Assembly (NCBI GenBank): GCA_035448545.1
Contig: DAOTJE010000016.1
Location: 1-64,000, forward strand
DNA from: Anaerobaca sp035448545
GTDB taxonomy: Bacteria > Planctomycetota > Phycisphaerae > Sedimentisphaerales > Anaerobacaceae
Reading direction: 5' to 3'
Length of the DNA: 64,000 nucleotides
The notes below the pieces were generated by a model, which was given only the letters and a program-made list of their open reading frames with translations, searched no databases and was not told where the DNA came from. The first letter of the stretch is position 1. Every line of letters starts with the position of its first letter. Position numbers and translations under genes: made by a program. Positions 1 to 9,121 of this stretch are shown here, piece by piece.

Positions 1-221
1 TGGATGTGCTTCGGCGTGAAGTAACATTCCCGGCCATATCCGCTCCTCGGCAGACTCAAAACCTTGCGTTTCTAAGGCCAAGTGTGAATGCCAACCACGA
101 GATTCTTCGCCTTCCTTTATACCAGATCGGCAGGCCGCAATTCAACAACAATCCGGCCGCAATCGATGGGCGCAGGGTCCGGCCCGGAGGACGGAGGAAA
201 GGCGGACCGGGCAGGCCCCCA

Positions 222-1598
222 CTACCCTTCGTCGAACATCTTCTTGTCACGCAGGATGTGGTGGTAGTGCTGGGCGAAGCGGTGGGCCTCGTCGCGAACG
301 TACTGGAGCAGCTTGCGGACCGGCGAATGCGCCGGCAGCTTCAGCGGCTGCGACTGGCCCTGGATGTAGATATCCTCTTCGCGCTTGGCAATCGAGGCCA
401 TCTTCGTATGGGGCGGCTCGACATCCGCGTGCCCTTCCGCCCGGCACTGGGCGAGCATCGCGTGGAAGGCCGCCTCCGCGGCGTGCAGGTGCCCCAGCCC
501 CCCGTCGATCAGAATCAGATCGGGCCACAATTCTTCGCCTCGCAGGGCGTACTTGTACCGACGCCGGACCACCTCCGCGATCATCGCGTAGTCGTCGACA
601 CCGGTGATGGTCTTGATCTTGAACCGCCGGTAACCACTCTTGAACGGCCGGCCATCAATGAACTTCACCAGCGAGCCGACCGCCTCCTGGCCACCCAAGT
701 TGGCGATGTCGATCCCTTCGATGATCCGGACCTGATCCGGACTCCGGAGGATATCCCGCAGTTTGACCAGAGCTTCGGTCGGATCGACGGCGAACACCTC
801 CGGCTGCACGTGCTCATCGGGCGTTCCCCGGTCGTCCAGGGCCTCGATCAGGCGGATGCGATCGCGGAACAGCGCTGCTTTCTCGTACTCCAGCTTGCTC
901 GAGGCCTCCTCCATCTGCTCGCGCAGCCATCGCAGGACGGTGGACCGCTTCGACCGCAGGAAGCGGATGAAATCCTGGATCACCTTTCGGTAGTCGGCCT
1001 TGTCAATCCGGGCCGCGCACGGTGCGGTGCACTGCTTGATGCTGTAGAGCAGACACGGACGAAAGAACCGCCGCTTCGGATCGTCCTGACGGATTTCCAG
1101 GCCGCATGTGCGGAATCGGAAGATCTTTTGCAGTTCCACGAGCACGGCGCGCAGGTCCTTGACATTGGCGAATGGGCCGAACAGCCGCGTTCCCTTTGCC
1201 TGCGGCTTTCGAGTGATGTAAACGCCGGGGAAGTCTTCCCGCGTGGTAATTTCCAGATAGGGAAACGTTTTGTCATCGGTCAGGTCGGTGTTGTACGGCG
1301 GGCGGACGTCCTTTATCAGCCGAGCCTCCTTTAGCATGGCGTCGACTTCATTCTCGGTTTCGAGGAAATCCACGGCACAGACCTTGCCGGCCATTTCGAC
1401 GATCTTGGGGCCGCGGGAAGCCGCCAGGTCGCTGCCCGGCTGGAAGTAACTGGCGACGCGAGACCGAAGGCTCTTGGCCTTGCCGATATAGAGGACCACG
1501 TCGTCGGCGCCTTTCAGGAAATACACGCCGGGCGAGGTGGGCAATTCCCTGATCCGCGCGCGAATCCGTTCGAGCCTTTCGTTTTCAGCGTTGCCCAT
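222..1598 (-). CDS. uvrC: UvrC-type excinuclease subunit, short form
   Basis: Nuclease subunit of UvrABC nucleotide-excision repair. The 458-residue protein has the GIY-YIG 3' nuclease (GVY at 24-26, YIG at 37-39), a Cys cluster around residues 180-195, a UVR motif near 205-240 that would bind UvrB, and the RNase H-like 5' nuclease (GIDIAN, LILIDGG and DEAHRF, which match the E. coli D399, D466 and H538 regions). It is about 150 residues shorter than E. coli UvrC: roughly 110 residues between UVR and RNase H are missing, and it ends right after the RNase H core with no helix-hairpin-helix pair. I chose the ATG at 1598 because the upstream in-frame extension (to 1640) is not family-like. Identification is secure; whether both incisions are made is not. 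Confidence 0.93.
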   Translation of the reverse strand: MGNAENERLERIRARIRELPTSPGVYFLKGADDVVLYIGKAKSLRSRVASYFQPGSDLAASRGPKIVEMAGKVCAVDFLETENEVDAMLKEARLIKDVRPPYNTDLTDDKTFPYLEITTREDFPGVYITRKPQAKGTRLFGPFANVKDLRAVLVELQKIFRFRTCGLEIRQDDPKRRFFRPCLLYSIKQCTAPCAARIDKADYRKVIQDFIRFLRSKRSTVLRWLREQMEEASSKLEYEKAALFRDRIRLIEALDDRGTPDEHVQPEVFAVDPTEALVKLRDILRSPDQVRIIEGIDIANLGGQEAVGSLVKFIDGRPFKSGYRRFKIKTITGVDDYAMIAEVVRRRYKYALRGEELWPDLILIDGGLGHLHAAEAAFHAMLAQCRAEGHADVEPPHTKMASIAKREEDIYIQGQSQPLKLPAHSPVRKLLQYVRDEAHRFAQHYHHILRDKKMFDEG

Positions 1599-2203
1599 CG
1601 TCTGTTGCTCTTCCCTGCACAATCCGTCCTCCACCTGCACGCAACCGCATCATTGTAACGCTACGGGCGACAGGAAAGAAGGGTTTGCCGGACACGGACC
1701 GGTGCGATGGATTGGCCTGGCACACTGCAAAGGCACATCTTTATCGGTCCATATGGTGCCGTCGCAGAAGCCCGCCGGCAGCACGCCGTGCCATCACCCA
1801 AAGGACAGTCGTCTGCCGCACGAAGAAGCGCCTGCCGGTCGCAGATCAGGCGGCGGCAAGTAACACCCAATTCGTTAATTCTCAATGTCGCTCGGGAGAC
1901 CGCATTTGCAGTGCAGAAAAAGGGACCTCCGCGACGTACTCGCTGAGAACTCAGACGTTCCGGGAACAGCAATTTGAGAAAGGGTTTGCGTGTGTATGAA
2001 TCCTGTTCTCGTCGCCCAGAGCCACCCCTCTTGCAGCCGATGTTACTGTCCGAAAAATTTGCGGTCGGACAGCATGCCATAGATTACGCAATCGCAAGGG
2101 TTAAGAGCAAACTCTGTCGCGCGGACGCAAAAAAATCCGCGCTTTGCCCTTTACACCCAATGCGATTCTCATTAAGTTGCCGATATCTGGTTCATGGCTG
2201 TTC
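1599..2203. other. Intergenic, no gene seen
   Basis: About 600 bases between divergent uvrC and nrdJ. Frames here give only low-complexity translations with no recognisable family. The right end holds the nrdJ promoter with NrdR boxes (annotated separately). I see no RNA gene. Confidence 0.6.
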
Positions 2204-2250
2204 CAACAATACCTTGTTAAGATCCCGTCCACGCACGCTATATGTTGTGG
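2204..2250 (+). promoter_or_regulatory. Tandem NrdR boxes over the nrdJ promoter
   Basis: Two copies of the NrdR operator (consensus acaCWATATATWGtgt): CAATACCTTGTT starting at 2207 (9 of 12 core matches) and CTATATGTTGTG starting at 2238 (11 of 12). Their equivalent bases are exactly 31 bp apart, three helical turns, which is the classical NrdR tandem arrangement. A weak sigma70 pair (TTGTTA at 2215, TATATG at 2239, 18-bp spacer) is overlapped by the boxes, as expected for repression. The nrdR gene itself is not in the window. Confidence 0.75.
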
Positions 2251-2278
2251 TCGTTGTTTTTTCGCATGGAGGCGCTGA

Positions 2279-5200
2279 ATGTCCTACAGATTTGACCCGG
2301 AAAACCCTTTCAAAGACGCGCGCAAGCAGGCCCGGAAGGGCTCTTCGCCTCAGGATGCGAAAGGTTTAAGGATAGAGACGCATTTCTCCACCCCCGAGGT
2401 GCACCCGTTCGAGGAGATCACCTGGGAGACCCGCTCGGCCAAGATATCCAGCGACAGCGGCCAAGCAATCTTCGAGCAGGACGACATCGAGGTGCCCGCT
2501 TCGTGGAGCCAGTTGGCGACCAAAGTGGTATCGAGCAAGTACTTCTACGGGGACGCAGAAGCGGGCCAGCGAGAGAACTCCGTCAAGCAACTGGTTCACC
2601 GCGTCTGCCGTACCATCGCCGATCGCGGCTTGAAGGACGGCTATTTCGCCACCGAACACCAGGCGGACACGTTCTACCACGAGTTGACCTGGCTATGCGT
2701 CAATCAGTACGGGGCTTTCAACTCGCCCGTCTGGTTCAACGTCGGCCTCTACGACGTCTACGGTATCGCCGGGAGCAAACACAATTACCACTGGGACCCC
2801 GGCAAACAGACCGCGGTGCCCTGCGAGAACAGCTACGAATACCCTCAGGCCTCGGCCTGTTTCATCCAGTCCGTCAAGGACTCGATGGAAGACATCATGC
2901 GTCTGGCCACCAGTGAGGCGATGCTGTTCAAGCACGGATCGGGGACTGGAACCGACTTATCAACACTGAGAAGCAGCAAGGAGAAGCTGTCCGGCGGGGG
3001 CCGCCCCTCAGGTCCCTTGAGCTTCATGCGGGTGTATGACCAGATCGCGGCGGTGATCAAGTCCGGCGGAAAGACCCGCCGCGCCGCCAAGATGCAGTCG
3101 CTCAAGGTTGACCACCCCGACATCAAGGAGTTCATCACCTGCAAGACCATCGAGGAACAGAAGGCTTGGGCGCTCATCGAAGCCGGCTACAGCGGCGAGT
3201 ACAACAGCGAAGCCTATGACAGCGTCATGTTCCAGAACTCCAACCTGTCCGTGCGAGTCACCGACGAGTTCCTGCAAGCCGTCGAGAGGGACGACATCTG
3301 GGTTACCCATGCCGTCACCACGGGCGAGAAGCTCGGTGAACATTCGGCCCGCGAGCTGATGCAGTTGATCGCCGAGGGTACACGCATCTGCGGCGACCCG
3401 GGCGTCCAGTACCACAGCACGATCAACCGCTGGCACACCTGTCCGAATTCCGGGGCCATCAACGCATCAAACCCGTGCAGCGAGTACATGTTCGTTGACG
3501 ACTCCGCCTGCAACCTGGCCTCGCTGAACCTGATGAAATTCCGCAAGGACGACGGAACGTTTGACGTCGCCGGGTTCAAGAAGGCGGTGCGCCTGTTCAT
3601 CATCGCTCAGGAAATCCTGGTTGACAACGGCAGCTATCCGGACAAGGCGATTACGATCAACAGCCATCGATTCCGGCCGCTGGGCTTGGGCTTCGCCAAT
3701 CTCGGCTCACTCATCATGAGTCTGGCGCTGCCCTATGATTCGGACCAGGCCCGCTCGCTGGCCTCGGCGATCAGCGCCATCATGACGGGCACCGCCTACG
3801 CCGTCAGCGCGGAGATCGCCGAGCTGAAGGGGCCCTTCGCCGAGTTCGACAAGAACAAGGACCCCATGCTGAAGGTCATCAACATGCACCGCCAGCATGC
3901 GTACGACATCCCGGAGACGCATTGCCCCGACTATCTGCGAAACGCCGCCAAGGACGCCTGGGACCAGGCGCTCGACGCCGGCAGCAAAGTCGGTTTCCGC
4001 AACGCCCAGACGACGGTCCTGGCACCGACCGGAACGATCGGCTTCTTGATGGACTGCGACACAACGGGGATCGAGCCGGACATCGCGCTGGTCAAATACA
4101 AACTCCTCGCCGGCGGCGGCATGCTCAAGTTGGTTAACCGCACCGTTCCCATGGCCCTCGAACGGCTGGGCTACAGCCCGGACGACATCAAGACCATCTG
4201 CGACTACATCGATGAGCACGAGACCATCGAAAACGCACCGAAGCTCATCGAGGACCATCTGCCCGTCTTCGACTGTGCCTTTAAGCCGAGAAACGGCAAA
4301 CGCTTCATCAAGTACCAGGCCCATCTGAAGATGATGGCCGCGGTGCAGCCGTTCATCTCCGGGGCGATCAGCAAGACCATCAACATGCCCAAGGAGAGTA
4401 CGACCGAGGAGATCATGGCCGCGTACATGGAGGGCTGGAAGCTCGGTCTCAAGGCGGTGGCGATCTATCGCGACGGGTCGAAGCGGCTCCAGCCGGTGTC
4501 GACCGACAAACACAAGGAAGAGAAGGCCAAAGTTGTGGCTGAAGCCGCTCCGGCCCGCCCGTTCCGCAGGCGGCTGCCGGATACGCGCCAGAGCATCACA
4601 CACAAATTCTCCGTTGCCGGACACGAAGGCTACCTGACGGTGGGGCTATACGAGGACGGTCAGCCTGGTGAGATGTTCATCACTATGGCCAAGGAGGGCA
4701 GCACCGTCGGTGGCCTTATGGACGTGATCGGCACGTGCACGTCGATGGCATTGCAGTACGGGGTGCCTCTGATCACCCTGGTGGACAAGTTCCGCCACGC
4801 CCGGTTCGAGCCGTCGGGAATGACGTCCAACCGGGATATCCCGTTCGCCAAGAGCCTGATCGACTACATCTTCTGCTGGCTGGGCTGCCAGTTCATCCCG
4901 GGCTACGCGGACAAGAACCTGCCTAACCGCTCGGGCGCGGTGGGCACCGAGAGCAAGACGACCACGACCGCCCGCGAGCTGGTGGAAAAGACCAAAGACC
5001 TGGCGCACAAGATCGCCGAGGCCAAGGCCGCCGGAAACGGCGCCAAGAAGAAGACCGGGCGCGACAACGGCTCCAAACCCGTGCCTGCCGGACGAGACGC
5101 CAAAGCCGGGCCCGTCATCCACACCGACCGCCTGACCGAGCCGGCCGCCGGGAGGATCAGCGCCCTCGTCGGCTCGACGTTGCCCCAGCCGGAAGGCCCC

Positions 5201-5356
5201 ATAGAATCCGAAGCCGTTGTCATGCAACAGTTTAGCGCCCAGTTCGCCCACTTCGGCGACGATGCCCCCGCCTGCGACATCTGCGGCGCGATCACCGTAC
5301 GCAACGGAACCTGCTATAAGTGCTTCAACTGCGGCAACTCCATGGGCTGCTCGTAA
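2279..5356 (+). CDS. nrdJ: Adenosylcobalamin-dependent (class II) ribonucleotide reductase
   Basis: Reduces ribonucleotides to deoxyribonucleotides using a cobalamin-generated thiyl radical, so it works with or without oxygen. The 1025-residue chain has the reductase barrel with the N-x-C-x-E active-site motif (N398, C400, E402), the redox Cys in SACFIQ and SACNLAS, the APTGTI loop, and a TSCPD-type region near 740-860. The C-terminal tail is Cys-rich (CDICG, then CYKCFNCG and a final GCS), giving the swinging dithiol plus a probable zinc ribbon. Size and tail match the long B12-dependent family. RBS GGAGG lies 6 bases before the ATG. Single gene behind a NrdR-type promoter and followed by a hairpin at 5393. 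Confidence 0.96.
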   Translation: MSYRFDPENPFKDARKQARKGSSPQDAKGLRIETHFSTPEVHPFEEITWETRSAKISSDSGQAIFEQDDIEVPASWSQLATKVVSSKYFYGDAEAGQRENSVKQLVHRVCRTIADRGLKDGYFATEHQADTFYHELTWLCVNQYGAFNSPVWFNVGLYDVYGIAGSKHNYHWDPGKQTAVPCENSYEYPQASACFIQSVKDSMEDIMRLATSEAMLFKHGSGTGTDLSTLRSSKEKLSGGGRPSGPLSFMRVYDQIAAVIKSGGKTRRAAKMQSLKVDHPDIKEFITCKTIEEQKAWALIEAGYSGEYNSEAYDSVMFQNSNLSVRVTDEFLQAVERDDIWVTHAVTTGEKLGEHSARELMQLIAEGTRICGDPGVQYHSTINRWHTCPNSGAINASNPCSEYMFVDDSACNLASLNLMKFRKDDGTFDVAGFKKAVRLFIIAQEILVDNGSYPDKAITINSHRFRPLGLGFANLGSLIMSLALPYDSDQARSLASAISAIMTGTAYAVSAEIAELKGPFAEFDKNKDPMLKVINMHRQHAYDIPETHCPDYLRNAAKDAWDQALDAGSKVGFRNAQTTVLAPTGTIGFLMDCDTTGIEPDIALVKYKLLAGGGMLKLVNRTVPMALERLGYSPDDIKTICDYIDEHETIENAPKLIEDHLPVFDCAFKPRNGKRFIKYQAHLKMMAAVQPFISGAISKTINMPKESTTEEIMAAYMEGWKLGLKAVAIYRDGSKRLQPVSTDKHKEEKAKVVAEAAPARPFRRRLPDTRQSITHKFSVAGHEGYLTVGLYEDGQPGEMFITMAKEGSTVGGLMDVIGTCTSMALQYGVPLITLVDKFRHARFEPSGMTSNRDIPFAKSLIDYIFCWLGCQFIPGYADKNLPNRSGAVGTESKTTTTARELVEKTKDLAHKIAEAKAAGNGAKKKTGRDNGSKPVPAGRDAKAGPVIHTDRLTEPAAGRISALVGSTLPQPEGPIESEAVVMQQFSAQFAHFGDDAPACDICGAITVRNGTCYKCFNCGNSMGCS

Positions 5357-5392
5357 GTCGATAATTGACAATTGACTGTTGCTGATTGACCA

Positions 5393-5424
5393 GTCGGGCG
5401 GATGACCGTATGTCACCCGCCCGA
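5393..5424 (+). terminator. Hairpin after nrdJ
   Basis: A 14-bp stem (GTCGGGCGGATGAC with GTCACCCGCCCGAT, one mismatch, one wobble) and a 5-base loop, 37 bases after the nrdJ stop. The following T tract is weak (TGCTTT), so termination efficiency is uncertain. Confidence 0.6.
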
Positions 5425-5881
5425 TTGCTTTACTGCAACTGGCTGGAATGGGCGAGTGGCTTGTCAGGGCCTTCAGACTGCGATGAGATCAGGGGTATCG
5501 CCAACGTGGAAGACACTGTCGCAGGCGAACGGGCACGGTGGTATCGGCTCACTCCTCTGCGGCGATGGCACCTCAGCGGCCAGCCGTGGGAGCACTACCT
5601 GCAAATCGGAGGTTCGCCCAGCCCCGAGCCGGATACGGACAGTCCTTTCTACGATGGGTGGCCCCGGTACCCCGACGCGGTTGAAGGGCGAAGAAGAACG
5701 TCTGTGTTACAGGGTGCGCAGCGACAGCAAGACAACCGGCGAGGCCCAATAGCCCGCCAGAAGAACCTCGGAACCCCCTGACGCAACTTCAGGGCACATG
5801 GCCCGACGCACCACGAGACAGGGCCGGGCCAGTCCGGGGCCAGGATCCGGCCAAAATCCGGAAAATTCGGTGCAAAATGGT
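5425..5881. other. Intergenic, no gene seen
   Basis: About 450 bases between the nrdJ hairpin and the rplM promoter. Two open frames exist on the plus strand but neither has a convincing RBS or family signature. I see no RNA gene. Confidence 0.5.
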
Positions 5882-5909
5882 TTGACAGGGGGTCGCTGTC
5901 TGCTAAAAT
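5882..5909 (+). promoter_or_regulatory. Sigma70 promoter of rplM-rpsI
   Basis: TTGACA at 5882 and TAAAAT at 5904 with a 16-bp spacer. Predicted start near 5916, about 35 bases before the rplM ATG. Confidence 0.8.
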
Positions 5910-5949
5910 GCACGGTTTCTAATCCGGAAACAGCATAGAGAGTCCGACT

Positions 5950-6381
5950 ATGAAAAGCTTCATGGCCAAAAACAAAGAAGTCCAGCAGAAATGGCTCCTG
6001 GTGGACGCCGAGGGCGCGGTTCTGGGGCGGATGGCCGCCAAGATCGCGCCGATTCTGATGGGCAAGACCAAGCCAACGTATACGCCGCACGTGGACGTGG
6101 GAGATTACGTCGTCGTCGTCAACGCTGACAAGGTGAGAGTCACCGGCAGAAAAGCCGAACAACTCCAGTACGACTGGTATACCTACTACCCCGGCGGTCG
6201 CAAGGTAGTCAGCTTCGCCGAGATGATGAACAAGAAGCCCGAAAGAGTAGTCGAGCTGGCGGTCCGAAGAATGCTGCCGAAAAGCGCGTTGGGCCGGAAG
6301 ATGCTCAAGAAGCTGAAGATCTATCGCGGTCCCGAGCACCAGCACCAGGCCCAACAACCCGAGAAGATCGAACTGTTCTAA
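5950..6381 (+). CDS. rplM: 50S ribosomal protein L13
   Basis: Early-assembling large-subunit protein, 143 residues, the usual length. Family features: the N-terminal WLLVDAEG segment, GRMAAKIA, a DYVVVVNA strand, the Y-x-H-hydrophobic region (YTPHVDVG), and the L13 signature around VRRMLPKSALGRKML. The ATG at 5950 follows a purine-rich AGAGAG; a second ATG at 5962 (MAKNKE) is possible. It forms the conserved rplM-rpsI operon, with 15 bases to rpsI. Confidence 0.97.
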   Translation: MKSFMAKNKEVQQKWLLVDAEGAVLGRMAAKIAPILMGKTKPTYTPHVDVGDYVVVVNADKVRVTGRKAEQLQYDWYTYYPGGRKVVSFAEMMNKKPERVVELAVRRMLPKSALGRKMLKKLKIYRGPEHQHQAQQPEKIELF

Positions 6382-6396
6382 GCGGAACTGCGAACC

Positions 6397-6888
6397 ATGA
6401 CCGAGAATCGCCCAGAAACCGTAAACGTTGAAGCCAAACCCGAAGTCAAACCACCGGCGGCCAAACCCGTCCTGGGTTCCGGCAACAAGAGCAAAGAGAA
6501 GTACGGCTACTGGTGGGGTACCGGCCGGAGAAAGACCTCGGTCGCCCGAGTCCGAATCCGGCCCGGCAGCGGAAAGCTCATCATCAACAAGAGAGAGCTG
6601 GACAGCTTCTTCACGCGGGAGCAGGACCGCAAGGCGGTGGTGGCGCCGCTGAAGAGTGTGAACGCCGAGAAGGCGTTCGACATCTTCATTAACGTCAAGG
6701 GTGGCGGCACAACCGGCCAGGCCGGGGCGGCCCTGCTGGGCATTGCCCGGGCGCTGAAAAACTATGATGAGAACTACGTCCAGGCCCTGCGTGACGGCGG
6801 GCACCTGACGCGTGATCCGCGAATGGTCGAAAGGAAGAAGCCCGGCCAGGCGGGTGCACGGCGGAGGTTCCAGTTCTCCAAGCGTTAG
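6397..6888 (+). CDS. rpsI: 30S ribosomal protein S9
   Basis: Small-subunit protein whose C-terminal tail reaches the P-site tRNA. 163 residues: a 35-40 residue acidic, Pro/Lys-rich N-terminal extension precedes the usual S9 core (TGRRKTSVARV, GGGTTGQAGA, ALRDGGHLTRDPRMVERKK) and the basic FSKR end. The extension makes it about 30 residues longer than E. coli S9. Co-transcribed with rplM and followed by a strong terminator. Confidence 0.97.
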   Translation: MTENRPETVNVEAKPEVKPPAAKPVLGSGNKSKEKYGYWWGTGRRKTSVARVRIRPGSGKLIINKRELDSFFTREQDRKAVVAPLKSVNAEKAFDIFINVKGGGTTGQAGAALLGIARALKNYDENYVQALRDGGHLTRDPRMVERKKPGQAGARRRFQFSKR

Positions 6889-6916
6889 AAGCCACCATCG
6901 ATTCCTCGCTTACGAC

Positions 6917-6949
6917 AGCCGCCGAGAGATGCTCTTGGCGGCTTTTTTT
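6917..6949 (+). terminator. Rho-independent terminator of rplM-rpsI
   Basis: Fully paired 11-bp stem (AGCCGCCGAGA with TCTTGGCGGCT, one G-T), 5-base loop, then seven T. It lies 28 bases after the rpsI stop. Confidence 0.9.
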
Positions 6950-6953
6950 GTAG

Positions 6954-6974
6954 GACGGGCCATCCTCGCCCGTC
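6954..6974. repeat. Small palindrome
   Basis: GACGGGC, a 7-base centre, then GCCCGTC, directly after the rpsI terminator. It resembles dispersed intergenic palindromes (REP-like) rather than a second terminator because no T tract follows. Function unknown. Confidence 0.4.
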
Positions 6975-7018
6975 ACCAGGACTGTTGTGCAAGAAGCACG
7001 AATTGCAGGAGAACACAT

Positions 7019-8026
7019 ATGATTCGAGTCGCCATCATCGGCGCCAGCGGATACACCGGCGCCGAGAGCATCCGCATCCTGTTTCGGCACAGCCAGGCCG
7101 AGTTGACCTACCTGACCGCCCTTCCCGAGGAGTGCGGGCCGGTGGAAGAGGTCTTTCCGGAGTTTCGCGGCCGCTGCGGGCTGGCCATCGAGCCGCTGGA
7201 CCTGGACAAGCTGTCGCAGTCGGCGGATGTGGCGCTGTGTTGCCTGCCGCACAAGGTCTCGATGGGGTTCGTGCCCAAGCTGCTCGACGCCGGCGTCAAG
7301 GTGATCGATTTCAGCGCCGATTACCGTATCAAGGACGTGAAGGTCTATGAGAAGTTCTATCAGAAACACACCGACACGGCCAATCTCGCCAAGGTGGTCT
7401 ACGGTCTGCCCGAGCTGTTCCGCAAGCAGATCAAGGGCACGAACCTGGTCGCCAACCCCGGCTGCTTCCCCACGGGCGCGATTCTGGCGATGGCCCCCCT
7501 GCTGAAAGAAGGGCTCATCGAGACCGATTCGGTGATCGTCAGCTCGGTCACCGGCGCCTCCGGAGCGGGCAAGAACCCGTCGAGCAAGTTCCACTTCCCG
7601 AACATGAACGAGAACCTCTTCCCGTATGGGGTCGGGACGCATCGGCACATGCCGGAGATGGAGCAGATCGCCGGCGAGGTGGCCGGGACCGGCGTGCAGA
7701 TCCTGTTCCAGCCGCACGTGGGACCGTTCGATCGCGGCATCCTGTCGAGTGTTTACGCCCGTCCGGCCAGGGGCCTCAAGAATGAGCAGTTGCTGCCGCT
7801 CTACCAGGACTTCTACAAGGCCGAGCCGTTTGTCCGCGTCTGCAAGACCCCGCCGGCCGTCAAGGACGTCGCCGGCACGAACTACTGCCATGTGTTTCCC
7901 GTCCTGGTCAAGGGTCAGCTCGCGATGTTCTCGGCGATCGACAACCTCGTCAAGGGCGCTTCGGGCCAGGCGATCCAGAACATGAACATCCTGTTCGGTT
8001 TCGATGAGGTCATGGGACTGAAGTAG
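7019..8026 (+). CDS. argC: N-acetyl-gamma-glutamyl-phosphate reductase
   Basis: Third step of arginine biosynthesis: NADPH-dependent reduction of N-acetylglutamyl phosphate to the semialdehyde, cytosolic. 335 residues, normal length. The N-terminus is a nucleotide-binding GASGYTGAE; the catalytic Cys is C149 in NPGCFPTG; the GASGAGKNPS and HRHMPEM segments carry the substrate-binding and His regions. The ATG at 7019 has AGGAG 6 bases upstream, which overrides a longer open frame. argJ lies 1.4 kb downstream, separated by a nitrilase-family gene and a degraded locus, so the arginine genes are split here. Confidence 0.96.
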   Translation: MIRVAIIGASGYTGAESIRILFRHSQAELTYLTALPEECGPVEEVFPEFRGRCGLAIEPLDLDKLSQSADVALCCLPHKVSMGFVPKLLDAGVKVIDFSADYRIKDVKVYEKFYQKHTDTANLAKVVYGLPELFRKQIKGTNLVANPGCFPTGAILAMAPLLKEGLIETDSVIVSSVTGASGAGKNPSSKFHFPNMNENLFPYGVGTHRHMPEMEQIAGEVAGTGVQILFQPHVGPFDRGILSSVYARPARGLKNEQLLPLYQDFYKAEPFVRVCKTPPAVKDVAGTNYCHVFPVLVKGQLAMFSAIDNLVKGASGQAIQNMNILFGFDEVMGLK

Positions 8027-8033
8027 TAACGGT

Positions 8034-8903
8034 GTGAAGGGTGCGAAGCGCGTGAAGGGTGGAACGCTTACAATCGCGACGTGCCAGTTTGCGGTGGGCC
8101 CATCGATCGAGGAGAACGCTGAGAACATCTGCGGCTTTCTGCACCAGGCGAATGCGGCTCGGGCCGAGATCGTCCACTTCTCCGAGTGCGCGCTGAGCGG
8201 CTACGCCGGCACGGACTTCGAGACGCTGGACGGTTACGACTGGTCTCTGTTGCGCCAGGAGACACGAAAGATCATGCTCCTGGCAGGACGCCTGGGACTC
8301 TGGGTCGTGCTGGGCAGCATGCATCCGCTGACCGAGCCGCACAAGCCCCACAACTGCCTGTACCTGATCGACGCCGCAGGCCAAATCGCCGACCGCTACG
8401 ACAAGCGATTCGGCACGCCGGGCGACCTGACGCATTTCACGCCGGGCGATCGGTTTGTCACGTTCACGCTCAACGGCGTCAAGTGCGCGCTGCTGATCTG
8501 CTTCGACCTGCGTTTTCCCGAGCTGTATCGCGAGCTGTACAAGCTCGGCGCGCAGTGCGTCTTCCAGTCGTTCTACAACGCCCGCCAGGAAGGCCCGAGC
8601 GTACACACCCACATCATGCGACAGACGATGCAGTGCCACGCCGCGACGAACTTCTTCTGGGTGAGCATGGCCAATTCCAGCGCCTATTACAGTCCATATC
8701 CATCCTGTTTCATTCAGCCGGACGGCGTAATCGCCGGCCAACTGACCGGCAACGAGCCGGGAATGCTCGTCAGCACCGTGGACCTGAGCCGCGAATTCTA
8801 CGACCCGATGAAAGACTTCCGTGACCTGGCCATCGCCGGCCGACTGACCAACGGCCCCGGCCCTCTCGACGACCCCCGATCCAGGAACACAACCGACCTG
8901 TAG
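8034..8903 (+). CDS. Carbon-nitrogen (nitrilase-superfamily) hydrolase
   Basis: Member of the CN-hydrolase fold (amidases, carbamoylases, nitrilases). The Glu-Lys-Cys triad is visible: Glu in HFSECALSGY, Lys in DKRFG, Cys in LLICFDLRFPE. 289 residues, typical of single-domain amidases. It starts 7 bases after argC with a GTG (8034); another GTG at 8052 is equally possible because neither has a clear RBS. The substrate cannot be read from sequence. Position after argC suggests co-transcription but not necessarily an arginine-pathway role. Confidence 0.85.
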   Translation: MKGAKRVKGGTLTIATCQFAVGPSIEENAENICGFLHQANAARAEIVHFSECALSGYAGTDFETLDGYDWSLLRQETRKIMLLAGRLGLWVVLGSMHPLTEPHKPHNCLYLIDAAGQIADRYDKRFGTPGDLTHFTPGDRFVTFTLNGVKCALLICFDLRFPELYRELYKLGAQCVFQSFYNARQEGPSVHTHIMRQTMQCHAATNFFWVSMANSSAYYSPYPSCFIQPDGVIAGQLTGNEPGMLVSTVDLSREFYDPMKDFRDLAIAGRLTNGPGPLDDPRSRNTTDL

Positions 8904-8995
8904 TGTGCCAAGGCGCCCAGACGGGGCCTTTCATCGCAAGGTCGCGCCTGTTAGAATAAGTGGAACGCGATGTGCAGTGACTATCCCGGAAGAGA

Positions 8996-9121
8996 ATGAT
9001 GATCGTGAACACGCCCGAATTCGAGGACTTCTGTAGAAGACAGATGGCGGACGACACACTCTCCTACGAGCAGGCGCGACGAATCTATGAGTCGCTGCAC
9101 CAGGAGGCTCTGGCCCTGTGA
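8996..9121 (+). CDS. Small 41-residue protein upstream of a nucleotidyltransferase remnant
   Basis: Short open frame with GGAAGAG directly before tandem ATGs at 8996/8999. The product is acidic and helical (FEDFCRRQMADD, YEQARRIYESLH). Its stop TGA overlaps a GTG (9118) that opens the next frame, an overlap typical of small-partner/effector pairs. I take it as the surviving small partner of a nucleotidyltransferase-type (possibly toxin-antitoxin) locus; this role is inference from arrangement only. Confidence 0.55.
   Translation: MMIVNTPEFEDFCRRQMADDTLSYEQARRIYESLHQEALAL

Noticed and set aside
6..1334. Long plus-strand open frame
   Set aside because: Antisense to uvrC; the minus-strand frame encodes clear UvrC motifs and this one has none.
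6695..8128. Long minus-strand open frame over rpsI/argC
   Set aside because: High GC opens shadow frames; the plus-strand products are recognisable (S9, ArgC) and the minus-strand one is low in family-like features.
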